In this document: positions 1 through 10,278 of the stretch, piece after piece
How positions within the stretch are numbered: position 1 is the stretch's first letter
Layout: the number at the start of each line of letters is the position of its first letter
Assembly (NCBI GenBank): GCA_964016885.1
Contig: OZ024760.1
Location: forward strand, 1,569,392 to 1,633,391
Source: Eledone cirrhosa
Lineage: Eukaryota > Mollusca > Cephalopoda > Octopoda > Eledonidae
Direction: 5' to 3'
DNA length: 64,000 bases
Made by a program: the position numbers and the translations under genes
The notes under the pieces: generated by a model
Databases searched by the model: none
What the model was told of the DNA's origin: nothing
What the model saw: the letters and a program-made list of their open reading frames with translations, nothing else

Positions 1-30
1 CATTACTATTATTATTGGGCTGCTAAGGGC

Positions 31-225
31 AGCGGATTGGCAGTATCGGTAGAGGGTCAGACGCCATGCTTTGCAGCATATAGTTACGGTCCTTTATGAT
101 CTGAGTTCAAATCCCACCAAGATTAACTTTGCTTTTCGTCCTTACGGGGTCGATTTAATTGACTTTCCCCACCCCCAAAAATTGATGGCCTTGTCCTTGT
201 GCTTATATAAGAAACCATTACTATT
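31..225 (+). repeat. tRNA-derived SINE (octopus type, family A)
   Basis: Contains GGATTGGCAGTATCGGTAGA, an internal B-box-like GAGTTCAAATCCC, CATCCTTACGGGGTCGAT-like body, a pyrimidine-rich segment and a GGCCTTGTxCxxxAxxxAGAAA end. This family recurs throughout the window. Confidence 0.8.
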
Positions 226-239
226 GGGCTGCTGTCACA

Positions 240-720
240 TGTACAACGGATCTGGCTATCAGCTGAGTCCACCATGAGGATTTCCCTGCTGCCTTCCTTT
301 AGCCGGGAAGGGCAGGCAGTTTTTATCTTCCTGGTGGTTATGGCTGTGTGGTGGACGCGTTTGAAAGGACTGAAGACGAGCACTTATCTCTTCGGTGATG
401 CCCTGATTAACTTTTTCAAATTTCATTTGAAAAGGAAAATCAGGGTGGAGAGGGCAGTGTTCTCTTCCCAGCAATTTGTTGAAAGATAGGTGAGAGAAGT
501 GATGGGTAGATTGGAGGTGGAAAAGTGGTGGGAGAGGGCTCTTGCCCTAGAGGTCAGGGTCATCGAGGCTTTTTGTCGGCCTTCTCCATGAGTGAACCTC
601 AGAAGTCTCCCTCCTATTGGGGAATTTTTTTTTTCTTTACACGCAGACATGCCCATTTGTACCGTCCGGCGCTGTCCTTAATCTTATACTTTATGTCAAA
701 CCTGTGGCTAATAAAGAAAC
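240..720 (+). repeat. Dispersed ~480-bp repeat ending GTGGCTAATAAAGAAA (copy 1)
   Basis: Shares with 4690-5168 the order GGTGGACG..GAGGACTGA, AGGGTGGAGAGGG-like, CCTATTGGGGAATTTT-like, and the end GTGGCTAATAAAGAAA, which contains a polyadenylation signal. It is probably the 3' end of a retrotransposon; no coding part is recognised. Confidence 0.55.
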
Positions 721-735
721 CATTATTAGTAATCA

Positions 736-940
736 GAAGTGTCAGATACCATGCTTTGTGGCGTAGAGTTACGGCCCTTTACAATCTGAGTTCAAATCCT
801 GCCACGGTCAGCTTTGCCTTTCATCCTTACCGGGGTCGATAAAATAAACCACCAGTAACACACTAGGGGTCGGTCTAATCGACTTGCCCCTCCCCCCAAA
901 TTATTGGCCTTGTTCCTAAATTAGAAACCAATATTATTAT
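736..940 (+). repeat. tRNA-derived SINE family A
   Basis: 5' truncated; carries GAGTTCAAATCCTGCC (B box), CGGGGTCGATAAAATAAA and the ATTGGCCTTGTTCC end. Confidence 0.75.
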
Positions 941-947
941 TGGGTGG

Positions 948-1325
948 TGGATTGGCGCTAGAGCGTCGGACACCATGCTTAGAGGGCATAGAGTTACGGC
1001 CCTTTATGTTCTCTGTTCAAATAAAACACCAGTAATGCTCCACGCTGTAATGTGGCTGTGTAGGCAACACGGTAAAAACCTCCCAGCCCCACACTGTAAA
1101 TGTGGGTGGTGTTAGGAAGGGCATCCAGCCTTAGAAAACCCGCCAGACAGTCCTATACGAGCAGGACAACCACTCTTGCCTCAAGTGGGAAAACTCCCGT
1201 CCAAACCCATGCTAGCGTGGAAGATGGACGTTACACGATGATGATGATGTTGCACTGGGGTCAATTTAATCGACCTTTCCCCTCCCCCCAAATTGCTGGC
1301 CTTGTGCCTATAGTAGAAATGATTA
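948..1325 (+). repeat. SINE family A split by a LINE tail
   Basis: 5' part at 948-1037 (GGATTGGCGCTAGAGCGTCG) and 3' part at 1250-1325 (CTGGGGTCAATTTAATCGAC ... GCTGGCCTTGTGCCTATAG), separated by the insertion at 1038-1249. Confidence 0.72.
1038..1249 (+). mobile_element. RTE-like LINE 3' tail inserted into a SINE
   Basis: Matches the LINE 3' end (CCACGCTGTAATGTGGC ... TCCGTCCAAACCCATGCTAG-like segment ... (GAT)n). It interrupts a tRNA-derived SINE: the SINE resumes at 1250 with TTGCACTGGGGTCAATTTAA. Confidence 0.75.
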
Positions 1326-1339
1326 TTTTTATTATTAGC

Positions 1340-1380
<41 letters not shown>

Positions 1381-1663
1381 CGGTGGTGGTGGTGTTGGTG
1401 TAAATATTTAATATCTCTGTAGGCAATCAAATGTGTGTTGTTGTTGTTGTTGTTGTTGTTGTTGTGAAGTATTCAATATGGTGGGATGATTTGTTTGTCA
1501 AGGAGATTGTTAACTAACAACATACAAACAGCAACAACAACAACAACTACACTAACTCAACAACAAGAGGGGGTGGGGGTGGACACTGTCTTTGAGTGAA
1601 AAACAAAAGAGAAGACACAATTTATTGCCCATAACTCCTTTACCACCACCACCACCATCCCCA

Positions 1664-2110
1664 CCACCTCAACACTATAATCACCACCACCACCACCACC
1701 TCAACACTATAATCACCACCACCACCACCACCTCAACACTATAATCACCACTACCACCACCACCACCTCAACACTATAATCACCACCACCACCACCACCT
1801 CAACACTATAATCACCACTACCACCACCACCTCAACACTATAATCACCACCACCACCACCACCACCTCAACACTATAATCACCACTACCACCACCACCAC
1901 CTCAACACTATAATCACCACCACCACCACCACCTCAACACTATAATCACCACCACCACCACCACCACCTCAACACTATAATCACCACTACCACCACCACC
2001 ACCTCAACACTATAATCACCACCACCACCACCACCTCAACACTATAATCACCACTACCACCACCACCACCTCAACACTATAATCACCACCACCACCACCA
2101 CTACTACTTT
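1664..2110 (+). repeat. ~32-bp minisatellite, (CCA)n-TCAACACTATAATC
   Basis: About 14 copies of TCAACACTATAATCACCACC with variable numbers of CCA/CTA triplets. Confidence 0.85.
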
Positions 2111-2139
2111 ACCCTTCCTGAATATTGACAAATTAGTAA

Positions 2140-2460
2140 GGGATGGTGGTGGAGTGGTTGATGTGGTGGTGGTGGTGGTGGTTGTGGAGTGGTTGATGTG
2201 GTGGTGGTGGTGGTGGTTGTGGAGTGGTTGATGTGGTGGTGGTGGTGATTATAGTGTTGAGGTGGTGGTGATGGTGATTATAGTGTTGAGGTGGTGGTGG
2301 TGGTGATTATAGTGTTGAGGTGGTGGGGATGGTGGTGGTGATGATAATGGTGGTGACGCTGATGATGATGATGGCGATGATGAAGGTGGTGGTGGTGATG
2401 ATGAATGTGGTGGTGGTGGTGATGATGAATGTGGTGGTGGTGGTGGTGGTGATCCCAGTT
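2140..2460 (-). repeat. Inverted partner of the (CCA)n minisatellite plus (GGT)n repeats
   Basis: GATTATAGTGTTGAGGTGGT occurs three times (about 2247-2320), the reverse complement of the array at 1664-2110. ~37-bp GGTTGTGGAGTGGTTGATGT repeats precede it and (GATGATGATGAAGGTGGT)-type triplets follow. Confidence 0.8.
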
Positions 2461-2771
2461 GATAAGGAGCAGTGGTGGTAATGATCACTGGTATATCATG
2501 ATAGTGACAGTAGTAATAATGATTGTGATAACAGCTGTGGTTAATGATGGTAGTGATGATAATAACAGAGGTAGGGGGCTTGTAACACCCCCTCTGCCTT
2601 CTCCCTTCCCTATTTCTGGTGCTGGTAGTAGTAGTGGTGGTGGTGGTGGTGGTGGTGTTGAGTAAGGAGTAGGGAGTTCCCCCATTGACAAATAGTGCTT
2701 GTGTGTGTGAATATGTGTATATATACACACAAATATATATATATGTATATATATATATACATACAAATATC

Positions 2772-2955
2772 ATCATCATCATCATCATCATCAGGTTTAG
2801 CGTCCGTGTTCCACGCTTGCATGGGTTTGGACGGGGGTTTTCCCACTTGAGGCAAGAGTGGTTGTCTTGCTCGCATAGGACTGTCTGGCGGGTTTTCTAC
2901 AGCTGGATGCCCTTCCTAACACCAACCACATTTACAGTGTGGGGCTGGCACATAT
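2772..2955 (-). repeat. LINE/SINE 3' tail fragment
   Basis: (ATC)n followed by the reverse complement of the RTE-like 3' UTR up to ACAGTGTGGGGCTGG, then TA repeat. Confidence 0.75.
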
Positions 2956-2975
2956 ATATATATATACATATATAT

Positions 2976-3315
2976 CATCATCATCATTTCATTTTACGTC
3001 TGCTTTTTCCCTGCTTGCAAGGGTGGGACGGGAACTGATTCTGGCTTGATTTCTACAGCTGGATGCCCTTCCTAACACCAACCTCATTTACAGTGAGTGC
3101 TGGGTGCTTTTTTGCCGTGGCACCTCCACGACCACTTTGCAGTGGAATGATAGGGACCCCAGTCCCTATCATCTCATTTCTACAGCTGAGTAAACTGGAG
3201 CAATGTGAAATAAAGTGTCTTGCTCAAGGAAACAACACATCACCCGGTCTGAGAATTGAACTCACAACCTTTCGATTGCAAGGCCAATGCTCTAACCACT
3301 AAGCTATGTGCCTCC
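2976..3315 (-). repeat. tRNA-derived SINE family B (full length)
   Basis: Reverse complement of a SINE with a tRNA-like head (GGCTTAGTGGTTAGAGCATT, B box GAGTTCAATTCTC) and a central region GATAGGGACTGGGGTCCCTA. Its tail shares GTTAGGAAGGGCATCCAGCT with the LINE 3' end. It ends in (CAT)n. Confidence 0.8.
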
Positions 3316-4003
3316 ATATATATATTTGTATGTATATATATATTTGTGTATGTATATATATATATATATTTGTGTATGTATATATATATATATTTGTATA
3401 TATGTATGTGTGTGTGTATATATATGATTGTGTGTGTGTATATATATATATGTATGTGTGTGTATATATATATATGTATGTGTGTGTACTATATATTATT
3501 ATTATTATATATATATATATATATAAATGAAAAGTATAGAAATTATTGTGACCGTGAAGCCAACAGTATTTCATAATATATATATATATAATATATGTAT
3601 ATAATATATGTATATAATATATATAAAATTCAATTCTCAGACTGGGTGATGTGTTGTTTCCTTGAGCAAGACACTTTATTTCACATTGCTCCAGTTTACT
3701 CAGCTGTAGAAATGAGATGATAGGGACTGGGGTCCCTATCATTCCACTGCAAAGTGGTCGTGGAGGTGCCACGGCAAAAAGCCCCCAGCACTCACTGTAA
3801 ATGAGGTTGGTGTTAGGAAGGGCATCCAGCTGTAGAAATCAAGCCAGAATCAGTTCCCGTCCCACCCTTGCAAGCAGGGAAAAGTGGACGTAAAATGATG
3901 ATGATGATATATATATATTATATATATATATAAATATATATATATATTATATATATATATATAATATATATAAATATATATAGATTATATATATATATAT
4001 ATA

Positions 4004-4072
<69 letters not shown>

Positions 4073-4544
4073 TGAGGTGATAGTGAAGACAAGAAGGCAT
4101 TTAACCCTAGGTTTATCTGCCAGAGAAAGGCTGACCTGGGATGTAAACAGTAATAACAACACACACACATACATATGTATACTCATATATATATATATAT
4201 ATATATCTGTATATCTCTCTATATATATTTCCCTTTCTCTCTCTCTCTCTCTCACACAAGTCTTTGTTTCCTTCATGTCCCATATTTTATTTGCATTCAA
4301 ACACACACACACATATACATACATATCAGACAATATATAAACACACACTTAAACATTTACACATATATACACACATCCATCTACACACACACACATACAC
4401 ACGACTACATACACATTTACACACATACAAGAGAGAGAGAGAGAGCTTGTTGTATGTTGAAATACACCTTCATTTTCACTCTTTAAGCAGCCAACAGTCT
4501 CATTTAGATGTTGTTGGGGTTGTTGTTGTTGCTGTTGTTGTTAC

Positions 4545-4584
<40 letters not shown>

Positions 4585-4690
4585 GATACTGATGATGTTA
4601 TTGCTGTTATAATTACTGTTGTTGTCACTGTTGTAATGTCACAGGAGAATGATGTTGATGTCACTTTCTGTTTCTTTGTCTGTGTGTCTG
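3316..4690. repeat. Simple-repeat region around a SINE
   Basis: Long TA/TATG tracts (3316-3628, 3905-4070), CA/TA-rich DNA with a short (GA)n (4140-4446), and (GTT)n at 4510-4585. Apart from the SINE at 3629-3910, no gene or other element is recognised. Confidence 0.85.
3629..3910 (+). repeat. SINE family B, 5' truncated, inverted relative to 2976-3315
   Basis: Starts within the B box (TTCAATTCTCAGACTGGGTG) and runs to AAAATGATGATGATGAT. Together with the previous SINE it forms an inverted pair about 310 bp apart. Confidence 0.8.
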
Positions 4691-5168
4691 TCTAATGAAA
4701 GAGAGGCAGTTTTCCTCTGTATAGTGGCTATGGTGGACGAGGTTGAGAGGACTGAGGACAGATGCCTTTCTCTCCGGACAACAACTAATTCCCTTCTTTA
4801 GGTACCACTTTAGAAGGAGAACCAGAGTGGAGGGAGAGGCACTGCACCCCAGTAAATCTACTGAAAGGTGGGTGAATGTGGCAAAGATGGCCTGAGTGAT
4901 TGGGCCTTCTCTGTATATAAACCTGAAGGTTAAAAAAGAGAGCAAAAGGAAGAAAGGAGCACTTGCACAACATGCTCCTGGAGTTGAGGGTTGTTCTATC
5001 TACGGGGTATTAAACAACCCATTTGTGGGGCTTCTCCCCTATTGGGGATTTCGATTGTTATATTTGTTTGTTTTAATAATATTTTTACACGACTGTATGT
5101 AAAATCCTCTGTATGTGTCTTTGTATTGTCCCCTTTTCTTGTGCTCCCTTGTGGCTAATAAAGAAATA
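4690..5168 (+). repeat. Dispersed ~480-bp repeat ending GTGGCTAATAAAGAAA (copy 2)
   Basis: Second copy of the repeat at 240-720, including CCCTATTGGGGATTTCG and the terminal TTGTGGCTAATAAAGAAA. Confidence 0.55.
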
Positions 5169-5535
5169 TATCTATCTCTGTCTTTCTATATGTCTGCTTG
5201 TCTCTGTGTCAGTGGTTTTTCTCTATCTGTCAGTCTATCTGTCAGTCTATCTGTCTATCTATCAGTCTACCTGTCTATCAGTCTATCTGCCTATCCATCT
5301 GTCTATCTGTCTATCTATCAGTCTACCTGTCTATCAGTCTATCTGTCTACCTGTCTATCAGTCTATCAGTCTACCTGTCTATCAGTCTACCTGTCTATCA
5401 GTCTATCAGTCTATCTGTCTATCCATCTGTCTATCTGTCTATCTGTCCCAATGCAGTGATGCTGTCTTTGTGTGTTTAAAAGCAATGATCACTGCTGCTG
5501 ATTTTGCTAAGTAAACATTATTAAGTCCTTTAACA

Positions 5536-5613
<78 letters not shown>

Positions 5614-6017
5614 TCTCTCTCCCTCTCTCTCTCCCTCTCTCCCTCTCTCTCCCTCCCTCTCTCCCTCTCCCTCTCCCCCCTCTCTCTCTCACACACACAT
5701 CTCTGTCTCCCTCTCTCTCCCTCACACACACACATCTCTGTCTCTATCTCTCTCTCTCTCTCTCACCATGGCCAACACTCCATTGCTGCTTATTCACAAA
5801 AAAATATCTCTTCTTTTTCACCATCCTTGTCCACCCCCCACCCCCATCTCAGCTACCCTCCCACCCCCCACCCCCCTCTCGGCCACCCTCCTACCCCCAC
5901 CCCCATCTCAGCTACCCTCAAACCCCACCACCACCTGAAATACCCACCACACCCTTGTCTCTGTCCCCCCACACTCTCTCTCTCTCTCTCCCTCTCACTC
6001 TCTCTCACTCTCTCTCA

Positions 6018-6057
<40 letters not shown>

Positions 6058-6130
6058 TGATCTCTCTCTCTGTCTCTCTCCTCCTCCTCTCCCCCTTCAT
6101 GCTGACTGACCCTCCCACTTGCCCCCTTTT
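5169..6130. repeat. Pyrimidine microsatellites: (CTAT/CTGT)n, (CT)n, CCACCCCC repeats
   Basis: 5175-5450: tetranucleotide CTAT/CTGT/CAGT mix. 5540-5760: (CT)n with CCCT interruptions, followed by (CT)n/CACA. 5830-5950: CCCACCCCCATCTCAGCTAC-type repeats. 5975-6100: (CT)n then TA. The strand is almost purely pyrimidine over several hundred bases. Confidence 0.88.
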
Positions 6131-6429
6131 CCATGCTTCACTGAAAACCTGAAAACATATCCACATCCAGTTTAAATGGAGGTGACATCAGTCCTCCCAG
6201 CATTTCCCACAATAATCCTATTTCTTTCAGTCTTACATTTTTTGAGAGAGAGAGAATGAAAGAGGGGGAGATAGTGAGAGAGGGAGAGATAGTGAGAGAG
6301 ATAGGGAGAGACAAGACATTTAAAAGTGCTAATCTTTCTTTACCTTACTGTTGCTACCCCCCCCCCCCCCTCCTCCCCCTCCTCCTCTTCTTCCCTTTTA
6401 AACATTGTTGCTATTTTTTCACTATGTCG

Positions 6430-6846
6430 TTAACCCTTTAGTATTTACATTACTCTATTGGATTGGCAGTATCGGTAGAGGGTCGGACGCCATGCTTTCA
6501 AGCATAGTTACGTCCCTTTACGATCTGAGTTCAAATCCCGCCGAGGTTGACTTTGCCTTTCATCCTTACGGGGTCGATAAAATAAAGTACCAGTAATGCA
6601 CTGGGTAATTGCTGGCCTTGTGCCTAAAGTAGAAACAAGTATTTACATTACTCTATATATACTTTTATATCTACTATTGTATTTTCATGGTAAAGGCTTT
6701 TATCTCACATAATATCGAATCTATGAGATGTTGATGCTATTTATTTTGAGAACAATACCGTAACATCAGTATGAGTGGCCAGTGACAGCCAGTTTGAACA
6801 GAAAGGGGTGAGAGAATTCTGGCCGGTTTAAATGCTAAAAAGTTGA
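6430..6846. mobile_element. TTAA-flanked MITE (piggyBac-like ends), split by a SINE
   Basis: Left end TTAACCCTTTAGTATTTACA; right end GTTTAAATGCTAAAAAGTT (decayed TAAAGGGTTAA). The body contains ATAATATCGAATCTATGAGA and CAGTATGAGTGGCCAGTGAC, shared with five other copies in the window. The SINE at 6459-6637 interrupts it near its left end. Confidence 0.7.
6459..6637 (+). repeat. SINE family A with 19-bp target-site duplication
   Basis: A SINE flanked by perfect copies of AGTATTTACATTACTCTAT at 6440-6458 and 6638-6656. It interrupts a TTAA-type MITE. The intact duplication indicates a relatively young insertion. Confidence 0.85.
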
Positions 6847-6936
6847 AAGATCGAAATAGAAGCTGTGATCGGCCACTGTGAGAAACTGAACCTGAAATCT
6901 CCCAGACACCTGCTATCCTATAACATCTCTGCACAT

Positions 6937-7128
6937 CATCATCACTTAATGTCCATTAACCACGCTAGCATGGGTTAGACAGATTGTCCCATTAGAAGCA
7001 AGTTAGGTCAGGTGACTGTGTCTTACTCATATAGAACTGTATCTGGCTAGGTTTCTATGGCTGGATGTCCTTCCTAACGACTACCTTACTATGTGGACTG
7101 GGTGCTTTTTGTCATGACACCTACACGG

Positions 7129-7150
<22 letters not shown>
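6937..7150 (-). repeat. Tail fragment that seeds the 48-bp minisatellite
   Basis: Starts ATCATCATCACTTAATGTCC and includes GGATGTCCTTCCTAACGACT and TGTGGACTGGGTGCTTTTTG, the retroelement tail in reverse orientation. The last part grades into the array at 7129-8020. Confidence 0.75.
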
Positions 7151-8197
<1,047 letters not shown>

Positions 8198-8559
8198 TAG
8201 ATGTCTCTCTCTTTATCTTTCCTCATCTTACAGACAGACAGACACACACACACACATACACACACACACATATATATATAAGAGGAAAGCACAAACGGGA
8301 GATATTTCCCATCATCAGTTGTCTGCTGGAGATTATGGACATTTCTACGCATTAAAGACAATATGTCTAGCTCCAGTGCGTCAATAACTAAAGGAAGTTA
8401 TTGGGGAAAAAAGGAGAGAGAGACAAAAACTATAACAGAAGGGAAAAAAGGGAAAAAAATGTCTCAAAGAGGGAAACACAAAAAGCACATTTCTAAATAC
8501 ACTTTATCCAGCAACCATACAACCCCCTGTTTCTTCAATATATATATATGATGCATATA

Positions 8560-8900
8560 AATATATATGGTTGCAACTTGATTTCGAGTAATGCCATCGC
8601 TTGATACTTAAGTATAAGCATCACAGACGTGGCTTTTTAGTCCTGCTAAGAACTTGCCTATGGCCAGCCATGCATGCATCACAAAAAATGTCACATATGT
8701 GGTGCCTCTGTTTGAAGCTTTTTTAAGTGGGGAAAGGTTTTGCACGGGGCCAATCCCATTCTCTGAACATCAAATTCATTTACCAAAAAAGAAGAACTGG
8801 TCCACATCATTGGATGCAAACAAAGTTGGAGGTTTTATATCAGAGTGACCTTCTCCTAGAGAGATGTCTTAATGAAGACTAGGAGTCTCTCGCTCCACAA
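8560..8900. other. Unassigned sequence between simple repeats
   Basis: Non-repetitive-looking DNA in the intron after exon A. 8868-8893 shows a partial inverted match (CTCCTAGAGAGATGTC / GACTAGGAGTCTCTC). No gene or known element is recognised. Confidence 0.4.
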
Positions 8901-9133
8901 AAAAAAATACTTATGTATAAATATACGCACAAAATCTCAGACCTTATTCACTTACTGAGTGGAGTGGATCTCGTCAAATTGGACCAAGGAAACAATGTTT
9001 CCATTGGCCCCTTCCATTGCTGCACATATGTGTGGGTAATTATATCTTTATATATATATATAAATGAAGTATTTCCGTCAGAAAGGTACAGGAAAAAAGA
9101 GTGCTCTATGTAGGCACAGAGCTTATTAGTAAT

Positions 9134-9296
9134 GTAATAAACAACATAAGATAATTATTTCATTTACTAGTGGTTTCTTGAAGAGAGATGTTGTGTCTGT
9201 CGTCAGATTCTGACGACTGAAGACAAACACAACATCAGTCTTCAAGAAACCCCTGGTAAATGAAATAATTATCTTATGTTGTTTATTACATAAAAT
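9134..9296. mobile_element. ~160-bp near-perfect palindrome with hammerhead-like core
   Basis: Left arm ATGTAATAAACAACATAAGA... pairs with right arm ...TCTTATGTTGTTTATTACAT, with only a few mismatches to the centre at about 9208-9212. Near the centre, CTGACGA (9210-9216) followed by TGAAGAC/GTCTTCA and GAAACCCCTGGTA resembles a hammerhead. Confidence 0.7.
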
Positions 9297-9540
9297 ATAT
9301 ATATTATTAATATTAATAAATGGAAAATATCACTATAGCATCATATTTATTTTATAGTGATATAGTGATATTTTCCTCTTATTACTATTACAGTAGAGTG
9401 CTTCATATCTGTTATGAAGATAGCTCTATTGAAAAGCATATAACTCATTGTTTATATATATATATATATAAATATATGTGTATATATATGTATATATATA
9501 AATATATAAATATATATATATATATAAATATATATATATA

Positions 9541-9877
9541 TCATCATTTCATTTTACGTCCTCTTTTCCCTGCTTGCAAGGGTGGGACGGGAACAGATTC
9601 GGGCTTGATTTCTACAGCTGGATGCCCTTCCTAACACCAACCTCATTTACAGTGAGTGCTGGGTGCTTTTTTGCCGTGGCGCCTCCACGACCACTTTGCA
9701 GTGGAATGATAGGGACCCCAGTCCCTATCATCTCATTTCTACAGCTGAGTAAACTGGAGCAATGTGAAATAAAGTGTCTTGCTCAAGGAAACAACACATC
9801 ACCCGGTCTGAGAATTGAACTAACAACCTTTCGATTGCAAGGCCAATGCTCTAACCACTAAGCCATGTGCCTCCATC
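9541..9877 (-). repeat. SINE family B
   Basis: Full-length reverse-complement copy in the eya exon A-B intron, ending CTAAGCCATGTGCCTCCAT. Confidence 0.8.
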
Positions 9878-9898
9878 ATAAATAAATATATATAAATA

Positions 9899-10036
9899 TA
9901 CGAGGTGTGTCAGAAAAGTTCCAGGACTGATGTCACAAAAGATTTATTTCAAACCCAAACTTCACACTAAGAGTTTTCTCCTTCAAAGTAATCCCCCTGG
10001 AGCCTAATGCACTTCTCCATCCTTTTCTGCCACGCT
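9899..10036 (-). mobile_element. Tc1/mariner fragment (transposase C-terminus and terminal repeat)
   Basis: Starts with an ACGAGGTGTGTCAGAAAAGT-like mariner end. Read on the minus strand it encodes WQKRMEKCIRLQGDYFEGEN, typical of the mariner transposase C-terminus, then a stop. The rest of the transposase is absent. Confidence 0.75.
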
Positions 10037-10049
10037 TATATATATAAAT

Positions 10050-10097
<48 letters not shown>

Positions 10098-10195
10098 CAC
10101 ATACAGAGTGATACCCTCAGTTGTTGTTATTGTAGTTGTTGTTTTTTGCAGCTACTCAATAATTGAAACTGTTATTGTATTTATTGTTGTTACAG

Positions 10196-10254
10196 GAATG
10201 TGATCAAGTTCATATAGATGATGTGTCGTCTGATGATAATGGACAGGACCTTAG
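10196..10254 (+). CDS. eya: eya exon B (internal, 59 nt)
   Basis: Acceptor TTACAG, donor AG|GTAAGG. The exon encodes [19 protein letters not shown] plus two bases (AG) of a Ser codon completed in exon C. It matches the acidic linker conserved in EYA proteins ([20 protein letters not shown]). The preceding intron is 2.04 kb and holds a palindrome, a SINE and a mariner fragment. The following intron is 10.15 kb and filled by two minisatellites. A second copy of the donor region lies at about 15561-15590. Confidence 0.93.
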
Positions 10255-10278
10255 GTAAGGGACACCACTGTACCACAC

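Noticed and set aside
3250..3580. Short ORFs rich in Tyr/Ile/Cys in TA/TG tracts (also 4000-4300, 45820-46120, 60020-60580)
   Set aside because: Translations of TATATA/TGTGTA microsatellites.
8280..8345. Minus-strand CTGATGA with a GGGA...TCCC stem II
   Set aside because: The obligatory GAAA after stem II is GTTT, so the hammerhead core is broken.
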